From Kondoa malvinella (taxonomy: Eukaryota > Basidiomycota > Agaricostilbomycetes > Agaricostilbales > Kondoaceae): a stretch of 64,000 nucleotides of DNA. Below the pieces are notes generated by a model. The model saw only the letters and a program-made list of their open reading frames with translations. It was not told the DNA's origin and ran no database searches. Below are positions 10,195 through 21,345 of the stretch, piece by piece. Where the stretch lies: positions 1,375,637-1,439,636 of the forward strand of contig BCIM01000003.1 of the NCBI GenBank assembly GCA_039545315.1, in the 5' to 3' direction. A program made the position numbers and the translations under genes. Positions within the stretch are counted from its first letter, which is position 1. The number at the start of each line of letters is the position of its first letter.

Positions 10195-12464
10195 ATGAAG
10201 TCAATCAGAAGATCCCTCAATAAAGATAAAGACAAGGATCGAAATTCGTCAAACAGCAATGGACCCGCTTCTCCTCCTCTACCAGGCTCCTTTCGTGGTC
10301 CTGCTCAACCTCTAGCCCAACAAAACCTCGGTAGCAAATCAGCCGCACCACCAAAAGCTGTTATTCGCGCTTTACAATCTTATAAATCGCGTTCGCCTGT
10401 GGAACTCTCCTTTGAAAAGGGCGACTTTTTCCACGTCCTCAGCGAACGTTATGCTTCACAATCACAAGGAAGGGATGAAGAAGATTGGTTTGACGCCCAT
10501 AATCCTCTTACGAACGCTCGCGGTTTAGTACCGATGGATTGCTTTGAAGTCTTGGGACGCAACGCAAAGTCTAGTGCAGTCAGAAGTCCACCTACCAGTG
10601 CAGGAAATAGTCCAACAATGGGTTCTTCATCGACGTTTGGTCAGCAGAATGGTCCTTCACCACCGCCGACTAAAGGAGGGGCTGGAGGAAAAGGCCAGAG
10701 TCTGTATGGGATAGTGCAGTTTGACTTTCAGGCGCAAAGGCAAGATGAGCTGGATGCCAAAAAGGGTGAACCAATCGTGGTCATGTCCGTCATTCTCGTC
10801 ATGTTGTTGAACTACCTCTCATCCGGCTTTATAGCGCTCAATCAAATCACGAATGGTTTGTAGCAAAGCCGATAGGAAGGTTAGGTGGTCCTGGCTTGAT
10901 TCCAGTCAGCTATGTATCTATTATGAACATGGCAACAGGTAAGGCTTCTTTTTGTTTCGGAATTAAAGATGCTTATGCAAAATCTGCAGGCAAAGCGCTA
11001 GATGCTCAAGTAGTTCAAGAAATGATCCGAGGCGGTGCATTACCGCCCGTGGAAGAATGGAAGAAGACTACAGCCGAATACAAGCAGAACAGCATTCCTC
11101 TGGGCAAGTTCGACTTTGCTCAACAGCAGCAACAGGAGAAAGCACAAGCTGCCAATGGGTCACTGTCGCGTTCCAACACTTCTCCGAATCAGCAGTCGCT
11201 GCATGGCCGGCAAGGATCACAAGGCCGACAAGTTAACTCGCATTACGATGTCTCGAATAATCAGTTCAATTATCAGCAACAATCGTCATACTCTTCACCA
11301 GCGCTCGGCCAGAATGCCTCACAGACATCACTTGGTCACGATCCTAGCTATTCTAGCCATTCTTTCGACCAACAGTCAGAGCATAATGAGGAAGAAGATG
11401 CACTACAGCGATATGGACTGGTTGTCTCCGCCTCGGTCGAGTCGTTCCATCAAGAGGAAGGATCGTTCTGGTTTCACGTTCGATGCGCTTTCACATCTCG
11501 CTGCTCCCTTGTCCTATATCGCCTATATGACGACTTTTACGACTTTCAAATAGCCCTCATGGACGTCTTCCGAGTTGAAGCAGGGCGAGAGCTTCCGCCA
11601 GATGCAAGACCGGGCGAGAAACCAAGGCGGACTTTACCAAAGATGCCTGGTCCAGTAGCTGATGTGGATGAAGTCGTATGCGCGCAGCGAGTGGCCGATC
11701 TCAGCGTTTACCTATCGCAGCTATGTCAACTTCCAGAACATATTCGCTCGCATTCGCTCTTCTATGATTTCTTGATTCCGAGACCGGGAGATGTGGAAGT
11801 TGCGCCTCCTCAACAAATGGAGGATGATTCGTTTGATGTGGGAAGGACAGCAGCAGAGAATGAGATTGTTGAATTGCTAGGTCGAATGCCGGGGTCAAGC
11901 GGCGGAACACCAGAACCGGAGCTAGCAAGGCAGATGGAGCAGACGTGCTTGAGCGGATCAGGAGGAGAGCGAACTTCATCAAGGATCAATAGCGGATATG
12001 GTTACAATGATCCGCGGCCGGAATCTTCGACTTCAAACCGATCTGGACCGTCAAGAATGTCGCATCGCAGTCAAAATTCTGGCTTTGGCGGAATTTCTCC
12101 TGCTGCTTCGACTTCCCAACGACCGCCCTCGCATCAACAAAGCAATGAACCAGCTCAAGGGCATTCTCGCGGCATGTCAGCATCGGGAAGCGCAACAGGC
12201 GCCAGAACAAATCAACCGCCTTTCATCAAGATCAAGATCTTCCATCGCAATACTGACGACCTCATCGCTATTCGAGTACCACCAACAGTCACACGCGACG
12301 CTCTGCTCGACAAGGTCCGCGAAAGGTTGGGCGGCAATGTGTCTAGTCTGCGCTACAAGGAAGAAGTGTCTGGCGGTCAAGCCAAGCTGGTCGAATTGTA
12401 CAACGACGACGATTTAGATTATTGGCTCAACAGTGGAGGAAAGCTGTCTCTGTTTGCTGATTGA
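10195..12464 (+). CDS. BEM1: Bem1-type polarity scaffold (SH3-SH3-PX-PB1)
   Basis: The encoded protein of 722 residues has the full Bem1/Scd2 layout. The first SH3 domain covers about residues 62-122 (ALQSYKSRSPVELSFEKGD to GLVPMDCFEVL). The second SH3 (about 174-235) reads YGIVQFDFQAQRQDELDAKKG and, after an intron, EWFVAKPIGRLGGPGLIPVS. A PX domain encoded around 11405-11770 binds phosphoinositides (FWFHVRCAFTSRCSLVLYRL, then LPKMPGP). The C-terminal PB1 domain (about 12220-12450) starts FIKIKIFHRNTDDLIAIRV and would bind Cdc24, the Cdc42 exchange factor. Two introns of 50 and 51 nt (10785-10834 and 10939-10989) keep the frame exactly. The linkers are Gln- and Ser-rich. Bem1 holds Cdc42, Cdc24 and PAK kinase together at growth sites. 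Confidence 0.93.
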
Positions 12465-12579
12465 TTCGTCTTGGGTTAGTTACGTATCATTCTAGACTTT
12501 AGGAAGTAAGGGGAAAATTGTACTTTTACCAAGTTCAGTTCAGGTCGATTTGTGCAACGACAATATTGTTTGCAAGCTA

Positions 12580-13881
12580 TTACGCCTTCTTGGGTTTATA
12601 CAATGCCATGGCCTCTGCTCCGTCTCTCAATACGGTTGATTGCCCTGCTGCAGTAGCGGGCCTCTTGACCATCTCTTCCATTGCGTCCAACATAGCATTC
12701 CTGACTTTGTCTGTGAGTTGTGTAATGTCTTCCGGCGAGGAAGTCAAGCCCTTGGTCGCTATTGGCGGCAAAACTGTGTGGTTGATCAGCTCAACGTTAA
12801 TAGGAAACCCGTCAACAAGCTGACCTCTGATCTCGATATCTCCCTTGTCGAATCTCTTCTCCGACAAAGCATAGATCTTCCAGTAGTTTTCCACAACGAT
12901 TGGTATTATAGGTACTTGACCAGCAACAGCCAAATGGAAAGCTCCTTTCTGCTTTTCCTATCAGCCTTAGATCTCGCATTCAGATTCGTTACGGACCTTG
13001 AAAGGCAACAAAGTAGGTACTTTGGAAGAAAAGCGCGTTCCTTCAGGAAAGATAAACAAGCTGGTGCCTTTCGACTTCATGACTTGAGCTACTTTGGCAA
13101 AAGTGTCGAGGGCGGATTGCCTGTTTGATCGATTGACCCAAACGGCGTTGGCGAGTACCATGAATTGGCCCAAGAAGCTGTACAAACATCTGAGTCTGGC
13201 CTGCTTGCCGAAACAAAGTAGACGAACGGAGTCCATTTGAGCTCTTTCTTGGCCATTATAGAGCATTGTTTGGGGAATATAGCTCCAACTAAGACAAAGT
13301 TAGCTATATACGGATGGAGTTTGAACCAGTGACTTACGATATAGAATGTCGAACATCGATTGATGGTTTCCGACAATCTGTCTCGAAATCAGCTTGATCG
13401 CTTTGAGTCTGAAGGCGAGACATACAACAGCAGGATGAGCATCCTTACTCAGATGCTCCGCTCCCTTAATGTTGAACTTGACTCCAACTGGGGCCGCCGT
13501 CAATTGATCGATCACGTAACGTATATACAAGCTTACCTATAGGCCCGACCAGATAATAGAAAGATCTCGCGACGACCCAAAAGCCATCTGACCTGCGCCC
13601 GGCTATGCCCATCATCAAGGAGGAGAAGACGCCCTATCGACCATATCTCTGTCAACGAGGGGGCTCGAAGGTGGGAGACGACTACAAACCCATGCTGCAG
13701 TAGCGAGCAATCCACTGACAAAGCCAGAGAGGCGCAAGTAGAAGCGAAGGCGAGGAAATAAATTGGACAAGAACATGACCAGAACGATGAGGCCAGCGAC
13801 GACACCAGTTGAAGTTGTGGACAGAGTGAGGTACGCTAAACTCGTAGCGCCTAGTGAGAGAAGCAAGATTGGTGCTCTCAT
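12580..13881 (-). CDS. SLC1: 1-acyl-sn-glycerol-3-phosphate acyltransferase (Slc1 type)
   Basis: This is a PlsC-family lysophosphatidic acid acyltransferase, which makes phosphatidic acid in the ER membrane. The N-terminus from the ATG at 13881 is strongly hydrophobic (APILLLSLGATSLAYLTL, then GVVAGLIVLVMFLSNLF), giving membrane anchors. After splicing, the sequence reads ARSFYYLVGPIG, then the NHx4D catalytic motif in VGNHQSMFDILY. Later come IMAKKELKWTPF and the acyl-acceptor motif IFPEGTRFSS, then GQVPIIPIVVENYW. The TAA is at 12580-12582. Introns split the region between the membrane part and the NHx4D box at least three times. It is convergent with BEM1, with 115 nt between stops. Confidence 0.92.
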
Positions 13882-14268
13882 CGTCTCATATTCGCTGTTG
13901 CGTTCCAAACCTCGTGCATGTGCTATCGTGTCAAAACTCTTTCTTACGAGTCTCTTCCAGAAATCTGCTGTAGCCTGCACTTACATTCGCAGCCCATGGC
14001 TCAAATCCGGCAAAGAGCTCAAGCATTCAGGCCTTTCTTCGCTCTTCCTCTGCTCTTCCCGTCGAATCTCCGAGATGGCTAATTCATTTGGCTTCTCCTG
14101 CTCGTCTGCTACTCTGTCATTCATTCATCCTTCATCAGTGAGGTATTGGAAGCAAACATCGCGAATGATCCTTCTCTCGGCCTTTGAGATTCCCTTTGTG
14201 GGCGCTCGGACGACTTCAGCTCGCGAACGCTCTACCATGGCTTTCTCTCTCATACTACTCTACCAAAC
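13882..14268. other. divergent intergenic region
   Basis: These 387 nt lie between the acyltransferase start and the next gene on the plus strand and should contain both promoters. The open frame of the acyltransferase extends upstream to about 13980, but only with a GTG, so I do not count it as coding. Nothing else is recognisable. Confidence 0.4.
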
Positions 14269-15678
14269 ATGTCTGTCATCATTGACGTTGCTACCAGCCC
14301 CGCCTCTGCCAAATCTCCCGGCTCATTCTTGGATATGAACGATTTCGCCTTGTCCCCCTCTGATTCTCTTCAAGAAGCCATCTCGCCTTTGAAGTCCATC
14401 TCTCTGGATGACGCTGTCCAAAGCGTCCAATGCCTCGTCAATGACGATACAGATGGACCAGAAGACATCTTACTCGCTCAAAGTCTTTCTCAAAGACTGG
14501 AACTCAGCATCCAAGAAGCCAAAGAAGCCATGGAGACGCTCAAGACGGACAACATGAACGAATCTGACCCAGACAAGGCCAAGCGCAATCTAATGGTCTT
14601 TGGCCAGCTCTATAGTCGCCTTGTTCGCAAGGAAATTCGTCTTTACACTGCTCAGATTGAGAGCATCGAAGCCGGTGGTCAAGATGCATCTGTTGGAGTG
14701 AGTTCATTCATTTCAAAACTCAGACTTCCCATTGATAATCTGGGACGCAGTATCAGCACGACGAATTCAGAAATGCTTTACTGCACTTCATCAATTTCCT
14801 CTCTGGATGGGAGAGTCATGCTGAGGACTTTCCCGTGAGCTGCTTCTTGCTGTGCTACCTCAGTCTTATTGCTCACCTTATTGCTATAGGGCTTGCACGA
14901 TACCCTTACTGAAGTACACAATTCACTTGCGATCGAAGACGTCAGAAACACGCTCGAGGTCTTTGATACTTTCTACAATGTTACTCGCGCCTACCATCTT
15001 CCCATATCGATGCAAGAGCTAGATGAGATGGTCAAAGAGAAAGTGAGCTCAAGCTAGTCTGGCAGATCTCAAGCCTAACGTATGTCAAGGTACCCATTGT
15101 TGTTGTCATTATGAAACGCTTGGAGGTGCTTGAGGACTTGAATGGTCAGTTTGTTGGTGAGGCAGAAGGCGAAAGCCTCGAACTCGATGAGCTAGATGAG
15201 CTCGATGAGGTAAGATCATTTGATCCTGGTTACATGCTTCCGCTGACCTATCCTAGCCCTCGCCCGCCTCTGTCATGAAGGAAGAGACAAACAAGCTCAT
15301 CAGAGACTGCAACCAAGTCTTCCTTCACTTGCCAGACAGAGATCAGAGTGAGGTCAGTGAGCAGCTGCGAAGTTGATATTTCTGTATTGATTCAGGTCGT
15401 AGGCTATCGAGGTTCTCCTAGCCAACTTTCTGGAGATAGAGATCGAGTCCATGAAGGAGTTGATTGGTCTAGATGAGATCTGGTACAAGGCAAGCTCTTC
15501 GTTTGAGCTAAGCCAGTCGTGTTCTGACTATACGGCTCAGGACTATGAGACCCTTCGTAAAGCTGCATCTCAGACTGGTCTACCTACTGCCGTTGCGGAC
15601 TTCATCGCCAAATTGGACGCAAGCGAATATGCTCACGTTGCTGCTCCAGCTTCGAAAAGTAAGGCCGCCAAGGAGTAG
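14269..15678 (+). CDS. Hypothetical helical protein
   Basis: I do not recognise this protein. The ATG at 14269 begins MSVIIDVATSPASAKSPGS. The rest is Glu/Asp/Leu-rich and looks mostly helical, for example AQSLSQRLELSIQEAKEAME, then ALLHFINFLSGW, then VHNSLAIEDVRNTLEVFDTF. An acidic patch ELDELDELDE follows. The last parts read AIEVLLANFLEIEIESMKEL and, at the C-terminus, a Lys/Ala-rich end with TAG at 15676-15678. About six introns are present. One of them (15490-15540) has a GC donor and is listed separately. The helical, acidic character suggests a subunit of a larger complex, but no specific role can be claimed. Confidence 0.6.
15490..15540 (+). other. probable GC-AG intron, in frame
   Basis: This 51-nt segment starts GCAAGC after AAG and ends CTCAG, with a CTGAC branch-like motif about 12 nt before the end. 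Its length and 3' end match the other introns in the window. Because 51 is a multiple of three and it has no stop, it could also be translated, adding 17 residues to the unknown protein of 14269-15678. Confidence 0.5.
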
Positions 15679-16399
15679 ATGTCACTATGCTGTATGTCGT
15701 ATACCGTAGACAATCCCATGCCTTTGCTATGCTTATTCCTTGAGGAAGTTCGGGCTTTCTCTCTCCAGCTTTCTCTTGGTCTGCTGCACTGCTGCACTTT
15801 GTCTCGTGCTCTGTAATACCTTTGTGGTACAATGCTACCACTTGCATAGCAAGTCGGCTCTTGTCAGTCTTTAGCAGTATCTGCCATACACCGCCTTCTT
15901 GTATCCGTCTACTTCTTTCCTTTCCGAGGCCGCAATCGCAAGTCTTCTACCGGATCTATTCACAGGCTTGTTTCGCTCCTCTTTTGCCGTACTGCAACAG
16001 ACTTGACGGTCAGAAGAGTGATATGCGATGCTCAATCTAACTCTGCGTGGAATCGATCCAATTACTGCTCTCACGCTGAGCTACATTCGGATAACAGGTC
16101 GTCATGCCTTCTCTTGTAGAGCCCAGCCGTTATAATGTGCTATCTCGTCTGGCTAAAGAACAATGTAGAAGCGGAAATTCCAGCAAGACGCAGAAGTTGT
16201 ACTGGAGAAGAAAGAAGAATAGAGGACGTGATGGAAAAGCAGACAACTGAAGAAGAAGAGTAGATGGTGGAAGGGAAAGAAAGAGAGAAAATCAACGCAA
16301 GACAGCGCAGGACGTGACTGACACTTGCACATTTTCCTTGTTTGCATTAATTACAATACAATATGCTGCGAACGACCCGACCCATACAATAGTTATAGC
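15679..16399. other. convergent intergenic region
   Basis: This 721-nt gap separates two converging genes and is long for this window. A purine-rich run (many GAAGAA and AGAAAG units) lies around 16190-16300 on the plus strand. Scattered open frames on both strands overlap each other and show no family features. No tRNA-like structure was found. Confidence 0.4.
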
Positions 16400-19099
16400 C
16401 TAGTAAGGCTCCTTCTTGTAGGTCTCTGGAGCATACTGCTCGGCAGGGGCCATTCCTGAGTGAGGCTGTGGAAAAAGGCAGACATGTCAGCACGAGAATC
16501 TAAGCTTTGCTTCGGAAACGTACAGCGTGGTTTTCGTAGTTGATGCGGCGCATGTCGTTGAGCTGGTGCTCTTCGGAGTCGAGCTTTTTGAAGAGGAACT
16601 GATAGCCAGGATCAGCTCTGTAAGCAATCATGCAGGATTTGTGGGTGGCTTACCCAGAAGAGTGTTCCGGCGACTGAAGCAATGACAGCAAAAGCTCCGT
16701 AGTTCCACACTGAACAACATAGTCAGAACTGCCGAAATGAGCCAAATGTTTGCAATAAACTCACCGAGCAATGGATCAGATGACAAGGGAACGAAGGCTT
16801 GACCAAGAGCAGACGAGAATGCGTTGGTGAACAGCCACATGGAGGTGACAAAGGAACGTAGATTCTCAGGTGCTTTGGTGAAAGCGTATTCGAGACCAGT
16901 GATTGAGGTGAAAATTTCCGAAATACCAATCAAAACGTATGCTGGCGTTTGAACTGAAGCGGTCGCAAGTACAAGCATCAGCAAAGCAAACAATCTACTG
17001 AAGAAAAGTCAGACTCACCCCACACATTGATAGGGCTGACTTCGTCACAAGTAGCAGCCTGAGATCCACAAGGCGATGTCTCGTAGATGAAGTGCTGGAC
17101 GATAGCTGCAACGGCCATAGACAGAGAGGCAATGTAGAAACCGAAAGTGATCTTCTTGACTGGGGTAAAGTTGATGCCTCTGTTGCGGAGAGCCGGGTAG
17201 ACGATTCGGTCCATGATGGGGATCATGATGACAAGGGAGATAGGGTTCAAGTTGTTGATCTATTGGGCACTGGTTAGCGAACCCCGGTATAGAAATAGCC
17301 CTTGAACCCACCAAATCGTTTGGAACACCATTTCCTTAGGATAGAATCACGATTAGTCAATGTCGATGCAATGCAACGGCCGACCCACGGGTCATGGTGG
17401 CGGCCTGACTGGTCAAGTTCCCTGTCATTTGGTTGTAGCAGATCCAGAAGAAAGGGATCTAATGCGACAAAAACGAACAAATTAGCAAGTTTTCCGAAGA
17501 ACACGCATGTTTCCCGAAGGAAAAGCATAGTATCAATGTGACACTCACCAAAACGAAGACCTCGCAAGCCTTGAGACCACGGCGAACTTGAGCAACCCAA
17601 AGATCATCGAAAGTCATCCATGCTGGTTTACCCTCGGGCGATTTTTCAAGGTTGCTTGGCTTGGCGCGCTCCCAGAAGTCGTTGCTACGGACACGCTTGA
17701 TGAATGTGATCGGGTTGGCAGACCAGCATCCACGAAGAGCGAATCTGATGACGCGGGTAGCATCGAGGAAAACGGAACCTTGAGGTGGTGATCGGACGTA
17801 ACGGTTGCGACCCCAGAAGAGAATGAGAGGAGTCAAGCACAGGATGATGGTGGGAAGACTGCAAAATTGAAGATCAGACCTGGAAGCGAGCCAGCAAGAG
17901 GTAAATCGCTCACGTGTAAGAAAGCCAGAAACCAACGTCCTGTTCAGCGTACACCATGCCGATCTGACCAGATAGAGCACCACAGTTGACAAGGAGATAG
18001 AAGTACATCATAATGCGCGAGACGGTCATGGCAGGGTCAATGATGACTTGTTCGCCAGACTTGAGCGTCTTCAAAGCTAGGGTCTTGTGTGGTGTCTGTT
18101 CAGCGATGAGAGGGGAGATGTTGGACTTGAAAGCGCCAGTGCCGAGACCCATGACAATGATTGCTGCGACGAGAATACCGAACGAAGTGTTGGAGTTTTC
18201 AATCACGCCTGGAATGGCAGTGACGATGAGCATGACGTGTCCAACAATGGCGATAGCGATGGCTGCATTCGAAGATGGTCGGAACAGGTAAAGTAAAGTA
18301 TGAGACAAGACTCACCGACACCAATGGTCTTGAAACGACCCCAGTAGGTTTCAGCAATGATGGCGCCTGCTCAGCATGTCAGCTACTTCATCTTCATCCC
18401 TAGGTGTACTGCTGCTTACCCAATATCGGAGTGACCTAAAACAATTGCGAGCGTGCACATCAGCGGACTGAATTTGCTTCGAAGAGGTCGCAAACTCACG
18501 TAAATCCAGAAAGAGTTGAAGGTAGTCATACCGAAAGCAGCCTGTTGGCCTTTTCCTAGCGCACCAGGACTATAGAAGCGCAATCAGCATCAAAATTGCG
18601 GCGTTTCAAAAAGACAACCTACACCAAATCGGATCCTGGTAGGCCTTTGATCGCACCAGTGGTGGATCCCTCTGGCAGAGGCTGCTGAATGAAATTGGTG
18701 AAAACGACGGTAGAACCCTAAAGCAGCTCATAGATTAGCCTTGTGCTAGCACCGGACGCAATACCACGACTTGCATAGTAGGAGAATCGTTCAGCAAACT
18801 ATCGTACAATTTCATCAGTCTCCGAAAGTTCTAAAATTGTATGCCAAGCCAAAACTCACCTCGATAAAGGCGATAGTCAAGATAGCAAAGTTGATAGAAC
18901 CAGGGACACGCTTGAGCGTTGCCCTTTGGTGAGCGTTTGGGTAGTCTGGACCATGTCCTCCTGGCTCGACGCTGGTAACGTTATCATCGTGAGATCGCTT
19001 TTCGTTGAGTTCGCCTTTGGCGAGATCTTCGTCCTCGTATTGGCGTACACGAGCTGCTTCAGCAGTTCCTTGCAAAGTAGTATCAGCTAGAGAGGCCAT
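16400..19099 (-). CDS. PTR2: PTR2-type proton/oligopeptide transporter
   Basis: This is a POT/PTR2 family transporter of the major facilitator superfamily, which imports di- and tripeptides with protons across the plasma membrane. The hydrophilic N-terminus starts MASLADTT at 19099 and is rich in acidic residues. Helix 1 begins in SINFAILTIAFIE. The family segment GLGTGAFKSNISPLIAEQ is encoded near 18090-18150. Later helices read INPISLVIMIPIMDRIVYP, with the cytosolic PALR that follows, and the last part reads PAYVLIGISEIFTSITGLEY and SFVTSMWLFTNAFSSALGQ. The C-terminus is short and ends KKEPY, with TAG at 16400-16402. More than ten introns interrupt it. The family usually has 12 helices; I count a comparable number of hydrophobic stretches but did not place all of them. 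Confidence 0.9.
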
Positions 19100-19623
19100 A
19101 ATGAAATGGTCCGAAGAAGTGAAATAAGGTCGGGGAGCAAGATAAAGAGACAAGAGCAAGAGCTCCAGAACCTTGATCTAACCGATATCTTGCGCCATGC
19201 GCTATCTAAGGTACTGCACCCCGCGTTGCCACTGTTGAACGCATGATGTCCGGGATCTAGCACAAGGCACTCAAAAATAGTCATGTGACTCCCGCTGTGG
19301 GATTTGGCTTCACATGCGATTGCAGCCAAGCTCTAGTGAGGGAGATAGCGCAAAGTGCGGAGGATAGGAAACGGCACGCCGTAGAGTACTTGGGGAAGAT
19401 AGCAGCAGCAGAAACAGGCTATCAGTCTAAGATTGCGCAGGGCGGCTATCATGCAGGACAAAAGATAAGTAGCCGGTCTGGCCTGAGAGAGATCTGGCTC
19501 TTTGGGTCATGTGTAGAAATTTGGCATAGCACAAAAGAGGATCATGGTCTGCAGAAAAGCCTCGACAGACGCTAGAATGACATCTTGCATTGATCAACCC
19601 TCTTCATGTCCTGACGCGACGAA
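19100..19623. other. divergent intergenic region
   Basis: These 524 nt lie between the PTR2 start and the cysteine synthase start and should hold both promoters. I see an open frame at 19285-19575 on the plus strand, but it lacks any family match and has no downstream splice partner. No repeat or RNA gene is evident. Confidence 0.4.
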
Positions 19624-21022
19624 ATGGCAAAGGCGATACCCAGACTGATAAGCCGCGGGCTGGCTACGGCTGTGAATCCAGCGCCAGCAATGGTCAATGG
19701 CTTCGTAGGAGCGATTGGCAACACTCCATTAGTAATGCAACTTTGCTGTGCTGTCGCGCAGAGTGTGCTGACTGCGGCCTGTAGATCAGGATAAACCGAC
19801 TGTCTGATCGTCTAGGCTGCGACATCTTGGGCAAAGCAGAATTCCAGAATCCTGGCGGTAGCGTAAAAGACCGAGCGGCACTTTATGTCGTCAAAGATGC
19901 TGAAGAGAAGGGTCAGTGCAAGGCTGGAATGAGCTACTGGATAGGCTCTGATATGCTGTTGCAGGTCTGATACGGCCTGGAGGCACCATCGTAGAAGGGA
20001 CAGCGGGAAACACTGGCATTGGTCTTGCGGTGAGTATTCAACTCGTGTCGCTTGTACAAGGCCTGACAGCTGCGTGCAGCATGTGTGCAGAAGCAAAGGC
20101 TACAAATGCGTCATATACATGCCTAACGTGGGTCATCAGTGTGCCGGTCAGTTTGTGACTGATACTTGCCGCTCGATAACCTACAGACACAAAGTCAAGA
20201 GAAGATTGATCTACTTCGTATGCTAGGAGCAGAAGTATATCCTGTACCTGCTGTTGCCTTTGAGAATCCCGAAAATTACAATCACCGTAAGTTCAATCTC
20301 ATCAAACAATTGGTGTGCTGATTCGGTATGCAGAGGCCAAAAGACATGCCGAGAAGCTCGATAATGCCGTCTGGACAAACCAATTTGACAACACCGCCAA
20401 CCGTCGAGCACATATCGAGACTACCGGACCTGAAATTCTAGAACAGACAAATCACCAGCTAGATGGTTTCACTTGCGCAACAGGGACAGGAGGAACCATG
20501 GCCGGTGTCTCGCGAGTGCTAAAAGATGCACTGGGAAGCAAAGTCAAGGTCTTCCTCGCTGATCCACCTGGAAGTGTCTTGACCAGCTATGTGCAAAGCG
20601 GTGGGACTTTGAAGGAAAGGTCTGGCGGATCGATCACAGAGGGTATCGGGCAGGGAAGAGTGACGGACAACATGAAGCAAGAGATTGGCCTGATGGACGA
20701 CGCTTTCACCATCCCGGACGAAAAATCGATAGAGATGGTTTACCGGTTGTTGGATGAAGAAGGGCTGTACATGGGTGCCAGCAGTGCACTGAATGTCTGT
20801 GCGGCTGCTCAAATGGCACAGAAGCTCGGCAAGGGAAGCAAGGTCGTCACTATTCTATGTGATGCTGCCTACAGGTTAGTAACAACTTTTTGTCTCACAT
20901 CCAAATTTCTGACAGTCATCCTCAGATACCAAACGCGTCTCTTTAGCAAGAAATGGCTGGCTAGCAAGGGCCTGACTGAAGCCATCCCGACAGAGCTCAG
21001 AAAATACGCTGTGCTAGATTGA
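19624..21022 (+). CDS. Cysteine synthase, mitochondrial type (PLP enzyme)
   Basis: This is a beta-family PLP enzyme of the cysteine synthase group, joining sulfide and an activated serine. The N-terminus [16 protein letters not shown] is basic and amphipathic, so it is probably a mitochondrial presequence. The core follows as GNTPLIRI (split by an intron), then the PLP lysine in [11 protein letters not shown], the phosphate loop [12 protein letters not shown], and [15 protein letters not shown]. The glycine loop is [16 protein letters not shown]. The pattern is closest, from memory, to yeast YGR012W (Mcy1). The C-terminus is [16 protein letters not shown] and ends at the TGA of 21020-21022. 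About six introns are present. Sulfide dependence is inferred from family and not shown by the sequence. Confidence 0.88.
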
Positions 21023-21345
21023 GCGGTTCATCTTCTCTTATCGTATCACTGTACTTCATACGCATATTGCATCGACTCTACGCATCTAGAGCAGGACAGG
21101 GCAGACAGGGTACTGTAATCTATGCATTTGGTCCTCCGTCTTTGAGCAATACATGAGATGCCTGTTTTGCTTTTCCTTTGCTTTGACGATATATCTGTCC
21201 AGCCTGGCATCGCTTCAGCAGCCTACCTGTCAAACTGGTCCATGCCCTGGCCTTCTTTGACGGCGATTTCCTATTTCCCAAAACCATTAAAGTGAAATCC
21301 AAAAGAGATATGATGAAACGTACCCAATAGCACTGCTGACAAGAT
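21023..21345. other. intergenic region holding a SEC61-tail-like exon
   Basis: This 323-nt gap lies between the stop of the cysteine synthase gene and the stop of the next gene on the minus strand. On the minus strand it includes an intron-like element (donor GTACGT near 21324, acceptor AATAG just before 21271) followed by a piece identical to the end of SEC61. Spliced and read on the minus strand, it would give [18 protein letters not shown] and a stop. Apart from this the gap shows no gene. Confidence 0.5.
21238..21271 (-). repeat. 34-nt perfect copy of part of the SEC61 last coding region
   Basis: The minus-strand sequence here is identical over 34 nt to 25856-25889, which encodes [11 protein letters not shown] near the C-terminus of SEC61. 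The flanks differ on both sides. The match is too long to be chance in 64 kb. See the finding for interpretations. Confidence 0.9.

Noticed and set aside
13882..13980. N-terminal extension of the acyltransferase
   Set aside because: It would need a GTG start, and the hydrophobic N-terminus begins naturally at the ATG of 13881.
16190..16300. Purine-rich run as a possible functional repeat
   Set aside because: It has no regular unit or copies elsewhere; it is a simple biased stretch in a 3' flank.
16400..21022. PTR2 and cysteine synthase as a sulfur or peptide nutrient cluster
   Set aside because: They are only divergent neighbours separated by 524 nt, and no other sulfur or nitrogen gene is nearby.
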